Shown one piece after another: positions 60,602 through 64,000 of a stretch of 64,000 nucleotides of DNA (its first letter is position 1; each line of letters opens with the position of its first letter). This DNA is from Megamonas sp. UBA1796 (GTDB lineage: Bacteria > Bacillota > Negativicutes > Selenomonadales > Selenomonadaceae). The stretch spans positions 13,394 through 77,393 of the forward strand of contig DCFU01000038.1 of NCBI GenBank assembly GCA_002319795.1, written 5' to 3'. A program made the translations under genes and the position numbers. Below the pieces are notes generated by a model that did no database searches, had not been told where the DNA came from, and saw only the letters and a program-made list of their open reading frames with translations.

Positions 60602-61942
60602 TCAGGACAACTCTTTGTTTTTTTGTGCCGGAACCATCATTTTTTCATATTCGTCAACCGGAACTGGTTTTGAATAGTAATATCCCTGCACAACGTTACA
60701 GCCGATATTCCGCAGGAAATCTACCTCTTCCTTTTTTTCGACACCTTCGGCAATGATACCCAAATCCAACCATTGTGCCATACGAACAATGGAGTTTAAA
60801 ATATTGCTGCTGCGTCCGTTTTGACCATCGCTTTTGAGAAAATGAAGATCGAGTTTCAGGATATCCACAGGGAGATCGTTTAACATATTCAGGGAAGAGT
60901 AACCACTGCCAAAATCATCCATAAGAAGCGTGAAGCCGGCCTGTCGGAGCTTATAGGATACATCAATGATTTGCTGCGCATTATCGGTATAGGCAGATTC
61001 GGTGATTTCCAACTGCAGCCATTCTGGTTTTAAGTCGTATTTCTTTACCAAGCCGGCAATAAATTCTACGAGATCCGGGCTATAAATATCAATTCGGGAA
61101 ATATTGATGGATATAGGCAGGATGTCTTTCCCACTGTCCCGCCATTTTGCTAAAAGACGGCAGGCTTCTTCCCATACATATCTGTCGAGCTTGGTAATAA
61201 ATCCATTTTGCTCGAAAATGGGAATAAAATCATTTGGGTAAACCAATCCTTTATCTGGCTGGCACCAACGTACTAAGGCTTCAGAACCAATGATTTTCTC
61301 ATTGGTAGTGTTGTACTTAGGCTGTAGCCATATAAGAAATTGACGCTCCTTTAGAGCCGTTTCCATTTGACTGATGATATGCTGCTCCTGCAATATCTTG
61401 TTGCGGAGCTCATCATTATAGATGCCATATTCTATCAGATAGTTTCCTTTTGCACTTTTCAGAGCCAGATTCGCCCGGTCGCACATTCGGGAGATCGATA
61501 AATCTAAATCAGTTATATGATAAATGCCGTAAGCAATCTGTATAATATAATGACTTAAAAAATTCACGGACAATTCTTTTAATATTGCCAATATCAGGTT
61601 TCGATATTTTTCGTCAGCAGGATAGAGTACAACAAAATTATCTGTATAAAGGCGCCCGGATACACTTGATGGGATAGCCAGGTTTTGCAATGTTTTTCCG
61701 ATAGCCTGCAGCAGTCTGTCACCGACATCTTCGCCAAATATTTCATTTATGATATTGAATTTTTCTATATTTAATCGCAAAATCTCAAAATCAGCAGGGA
61801 ATGTACTTTTTAAAATATCTTGTGCGTTTTTATAAAAAGATTCTTTGCATAAGACTCCCGTAAGCTGGTCCAGTTCAATCAAAACAAGGCCTCCACTCAT
61901 CATTTTCGTTTTCGGCATCCTTGCTAAATATGTGTTATACAC
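60602..61942 (-). CDS. GGDEF(degenerate)-EAL protein
   Basis: Up to 446 residues. Starts at 61942 (GTG), 61918 (ATG) or 61903 (ATG); none has a clear ribosome site. The GGDEF-like part begins almost at the N-terminus and its key motif reads LYTDNF, so it is inactive. The EAL domain is intact (EALVRW, EITESAY, DDFGSGYSSL, KLDLHFL, EGVE). It is clearly a paralogue of the larger EAL gene 2.5 kb away, without its N- and C-terminal sensor domains. Predicted phosphodiesterase. Confidence 0.85.
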   Translation of the reverse strand: MYNTYLARMPKTKMMSGGLVLIELDQLTGVLCKESFYKNAQDILKSTFPADFEILRLNIEKFNIINEIFGEDVGDRLLQAIGKTLQNLAIPSSVSGRLYTDNFVVLYPADEKYRNLILAILKELSVNFLSHYIIQIAYGIYHITDLDLSISRMCDRANLALKSAKGNYLIEYGIYNDELRNKILQEQHIISQMETALKERQFLIWLQPKYNTTNEKIIGSEALVRWCQPDKGLVYPNDFIPIFEQNGFITKLDRYVWEEACRLLAKWRDSGKDILPISINISRIDIYSPDLVEFIAGLVKKYDLKPEWLQLEITESAYTDNAQQIIDVSYKLRQAGFTLLMDDFGSGYSSLNMLNDLPVDILKLDLHFLKSDGQNGRSSNILNSIVRMAQWLDLGIIAEGVEKKEEVDFLRNIGCNVVQGYYYSKPVPVDEYEKMMVPAQKNKELS

Positions 61943-62028
61943 CTATATTATATTATAGATAGATTATTTTTTGTGCACAAGACACTAGGCGCACTATATT
62001 TTACAAGACTTTTGGACTAGTTATACAA

Positions 62029-62064
62029 AAAAACCTCTATCCTTTTTTCAGGCTAGAGGTTTTT
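62029..62064. terminator. Terminator downstream of the minus-strand radical SAM gene
   Basis: AAAAACCTCTA (62029-62039) with TAGAGGTTTTT (62054-62064); works for the minus strand, possibly both. Confidence 0.85.
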
Positions 62065-62067
62065 GCG

Positions 62068-63198
62068 TCATTTCAAAACATCTATAAGCTCTGGTTTATA
62101 GCCGTCCGGCAGTTCTTCTTCCTTTAGGAATTTGAAGTGGTCATCATTCAGTATCGGTATAAATATTTCATATGGAATCACAGAAAATTCACAGGCATAG
62201 TTGCTGGCTCCGAACCACATACCCGATTTGCTGCTCAAATTCAAGCTTCTGGCAAACTTTGTGTAATTTGAGCAGTCATGAACGGCTAAATCCCAGTTTT
62301 CTTCATCGGCTATTTTCATGAATTTCAAAGTTAGTTCTCTGCTCCAGATAGGGGATATATAGCCCTGCCTGCAAATATACATATTTTCGCCATAATAATT
62401 CTTTATGTTATTTTCATTTAAATGCAATTCGGCACAATTAATAAAATCGAGTTTTGTTGCGAGAATCGATGACTGCTTATTAAAAAATTCTTTAAAAAAT
62501 GCCGGGGTCATAGGCGTTTCAATACCTACACTCTTAATATATTTTTTTGCTAAGCCAATATTTTCAATTACTTTGTCCGAGCAGTCCGATGCACCTAAGT
62601 TGAAACGGATCTCATCAAGGCCGGCTTCACCTAATGCTTTCAAAGTCTCTTCTGTAGCTAAGGTGCCATTTGTGTATAAATGTTGATAAATTTTTGCATG
62701 CCTGAATTTCTTTATAACCGAATAATATTTTTCAATTTCCATGAACGGTTCTAAATAAACGTAGGAAACGCCCGTGGGCTTTTGGTGAATAGCAAGGAGC
62801 AGGTCAAGATCCTTCTCATAAAATTTCGTCCCCCCGATATCCCACATCTCTTCCCCAATTGGATGAATATTTTCCAAGTCACCATAATTATAACAGAACT
62901 TACATTTTAAATTGCATTTGTTTGTTTTTCGAATTGCACTTAGGCCTGTACCCGAGAGACAAGACCGACACCCTTGCGGGAATTTGCTGTCATTTCCCAC
63001 AAAATAAGTTTTATTTTCTAAGGTTTTCAAATGTTTGATTTCTGACAGCAATATATCATTTCGCTGATCAATTGCTTCCTCAATTTGCGTAAAGGTAGAA
63101 TAAATGATTTCTTCATGTTTTATGCTGATGGTCTCTTCCTCTGACAATTGTGAAAAAAAATCAAACCATAATAATGCATCGTTTTTTGAAATTTTCAT
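62068..63198 (-). CDS. Radical SAM protein of unknown function
   Basis: 376 residues. Radical SAM motif Cys95, 99, 102 (NKCNLKCKFC) preceded by a CX2C (Cys77, 80) in PQGCRSCLSGTG. Other elements: LYTNGTLA, IRFNLGA. There is no SPASM-like C-terminus. Base composition is clearly more AT-rich than the neighbours, pointing to transfer. No peptide precursor gene is visible beside it. Next to a broken IS256-type element. I cannot name the substrate. Confidence 0.78.
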   Translation of the reverse strand: MKISKNDALLWFDFFSQLSEEETISIKHEEIIYSTFTQIEEAIDQRNDILLSEIKHLKTLENKTYFVGNDSKFPQGCRSCLSGTGLSAIRKTNKCNLKCKFCYNYGDLENIHPIGEEMWDIGGTKFYEKDLDLLLAIHQKPTGVSYVYLEPFMEIEKYYSVIKKFRHAKIYQHLYTNGTLATEETLKALGEAGLDEIRFNLGASDCSDKVIENIGLAKKYIKSVGIETPMTPAFFKEFFNKQSSILATKLDFINCAELHLNENNIKNYYGENMYICRQGYISPIWSRELTLKFMKIADEENWDLAVHDCSNYTKFARSLNLSSKSGMWFGASNYACEFSVIPYEIFIPILNDDHFKFLKEEELPDGYKPELIDVLK

Positions 63199-63319
63199 GA
63201 GGTACCTGCCTATCTATTTAGTTTGTTATTTTACGTTATTTGCTAAGTGTGAATAGTATTTAAAAATCAATGTTGCGCGTACTTATTTTTATAAGAAGTA
63301 AGCACGCTCTAATGCTCAA

Positions 63320-63349
63320 ATTATACAGGTGTATGCATGGTACTGTCAA
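63320..63349 (-). promoter_or_regulatory. Hybrid promoter with -35 in an insertion-sequence end
   Basis: On the minus strand TTGACA (63349-63344), 18 bases, TATAAT (63325-63320), about 120 bases before the radical SAM start. The -35 lies inside the terminal repeat of the IS256-type element, the -10 outside it. Confidence 0.65.
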
Positions 63350-63365
63350 ATATCTTTCGCAAAAT
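63339..63365. repeat. IS256-type terminal inverted repeat (one end)
   Basis: GGTACTGTCAAATATCTTTC and the following bases look like the end of an IS256-family element downstream of its transposase. The matching other end was not found near 63890, where the gene is cut. By-eye call. Confidence 0.45.
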
Positions 63366-63388
63366 CATGAACCTCGGCATTCGTAATC

Positions 63389-63890
63389 TTAGTCGAGAAG
63401 GGCCTCTGCATCACAGCCATATAAGTGCTTCATATCCATGTACTTTTTGGCGCCCCATTGTGTGCTGACGACGTGACGAAGCCGGGCGCAAACTAGCATG
63501 AGGGCGCTTTCTCCATCAGGGAATGTACCAATCACGCGAGTCCGGCGGCGAATCTCTCGGTTAAGCTGCTCAATGGTGTTGTTGGTACGGATCTTCTTCC
63601 AATGTTCCTCTGGAAAATCCATGTAGGTCAAGGTTTCAGCTATACCATCCATCAATTTATCAGCAGCCTTGCTCAGTTTCATCGTACGCAGCTTCTCTGC
63701 AATACGCGCTGCTTTCTCAAGCGCAGCTGCTTTATCTTCTTGGGCATGGATAGCTTTGAGCATACGGCCTGCTTCCTTGCCATGTTTCGGAGGACAACTG
63801 AGAAGATGTTCCGGAAGAAATGCACACTGCAACGCTGGTATTTAGCTTCTGGAAAAACCTCCGTTATGGAGTCGCACATCGCTTGACATT
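63389..63890 (-). pseudogene. IS256-family transposase remnant (truncated, frameshifted)
   Basis: Two minus-strand frames together give a mutator-type transposase C-terminus: EVFPEAKYQRCSVHFFRNIFSVV in one frame, then MLKAIHAQEDKAAALEKA, WKKIRTNNTIEQLNREIRRRTRVIGTFPDG in another, joined by a frameshift near 63780. Sequence before the EVFPEA part is missing at 63890. Not functional. Confidence 0.88.
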
Positions 63891-63967
63891 AGATTAACAG
63901 ATAGCCACAATCTTTTTGTAAATAAGAAGATTGTGGCTATCTTTATATCTTTGTATTTAACCTAATG
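63887..63967. repeat. Large imperfect inverted repeat at the break of the element
   Basis: AGATAGCCACAATCTT (63899-63914) pairs perfectly with AAGATTGTGGCTATCT (63927-63942); an outer CATTAG/CTAATG pair extends it. It sits exactly where the transposase is cut, so may be a terminator of unseen DNA or the footprint of another element. Confidence 0.5.
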
Positions 63968-64000
63968 CAGATTAATGTGTAGTGGTCAAGCATTTTTGTA

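Noticed and set aside
1..64000. CRISPR array
   Set aside because: No regularly spaced direct repeats noticed; the Cas2-like gene is an orphan.

Overview
The window looks like a chromosomal segment of a Negativicutes bacterium (Selenomonadales type: a diderm, anaerobic Firmicute). The evidence is gene content, not a database match. It carries a SCIFF peptide with its maturase, a selD/yedF/yqeB/yqeC selenium and molybdenum-hydroxylase cluster, GGGtGRT protein, nirJ1/nirJ2, HydE, rubrerythrin, ThiW, and the oriC-proximal yaaR-holB-ricT-rsmI-abrB-metG-tatD-yabE block. Intrinsic terminators and sigma-A type promoters are frequent and easy to see. I found no CRISPR array, rRNA or prophage.

Layout. 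1-3.2 kb: end of a polysaccharide deacetylase, a secreted protein, then scfA (SCIFF, too short to show in a normal ORF scan) and scfB. 3.5-10.1 kb: glycolytic operon gap-pgk-tpiA-gpmI followed by a NifU/TSCPD-like protein and GGGtGRT protein. 10.2-13.4 kb: lipoprotein deacetylase, membrane protein, pyridoxamine kinase, TatD-associated radical SAM protein. 13.4-14.3 kb: decayed transposase. 14.3-21.0 kb: selD-yedF-yqeB-desulfurase-DUF3343-yqeC-mocA-HAD-FAH run. 21.1-23.7 kb (minus): SsuABC-type transporter. 23.8-26.7 kb: HD-GYP protein, tRNA-Arg(ACG), ThrE-type exporter. 26.9-31.5 kb: TetR, nirJ1, nirJ2, two phosphatase-like genes. 31.7-34.7 kb: polar amino-acid ABC operon behind a perfect consensus promoter. 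34.8-41.2 kb: an unknown protein, secreted proteins flanking metA, hydE, a CXXC micro-protein/4Fe-4S membrane protein/TlpA unit, and mgsA. 41.3-43.5 kb: AT-rich stretch of small orphan genes with a Cas2/SinR-like remnant, a terminated leader RNA and a cold-shock gene with a long structured 5' UTR. 43.7-46.6 kb: ilvBN and rubrerythrin. 46.8-55.1 kb: the oriC-proximal housekeeping block. 55.2-62 kb: two EAL proteins around a thiamine-salvage pair (thiW-thiM) that has a long structured leader. 62-64 kb: an AT-rich radical SAM gene apparently driven by a hybrid promoter whose -35 lies in the end of a broken IS256-family element.

How the genes work together. The glycolytic operon, mgsA and ilvBN give central carbon flow. 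The selenium cluster supplies selenophosphate and matures a selenium-dependent molybdenum hydroxylase that must be encoded elsewhere. NirJ1/NirJ2 suggest the sirohaem-based haem route, with its other enzymes outside the window. The radical SAM count is high: ScfB, TatD-linked, NirJ1, NirJ2, HydE and the 62 kb enzyme.

Most promising less-described items: the structured thiW leader with no visible TPP aptamer signature, the GGGtGRT/NifU-like pair, the CXXC micro-protein/ferredoxin/TlpA unit, the alternative-hairpin metG leader, the cluster of three DnaA-box-like sites at 60.45 kb, and the IS256-driven radical SAM gene.
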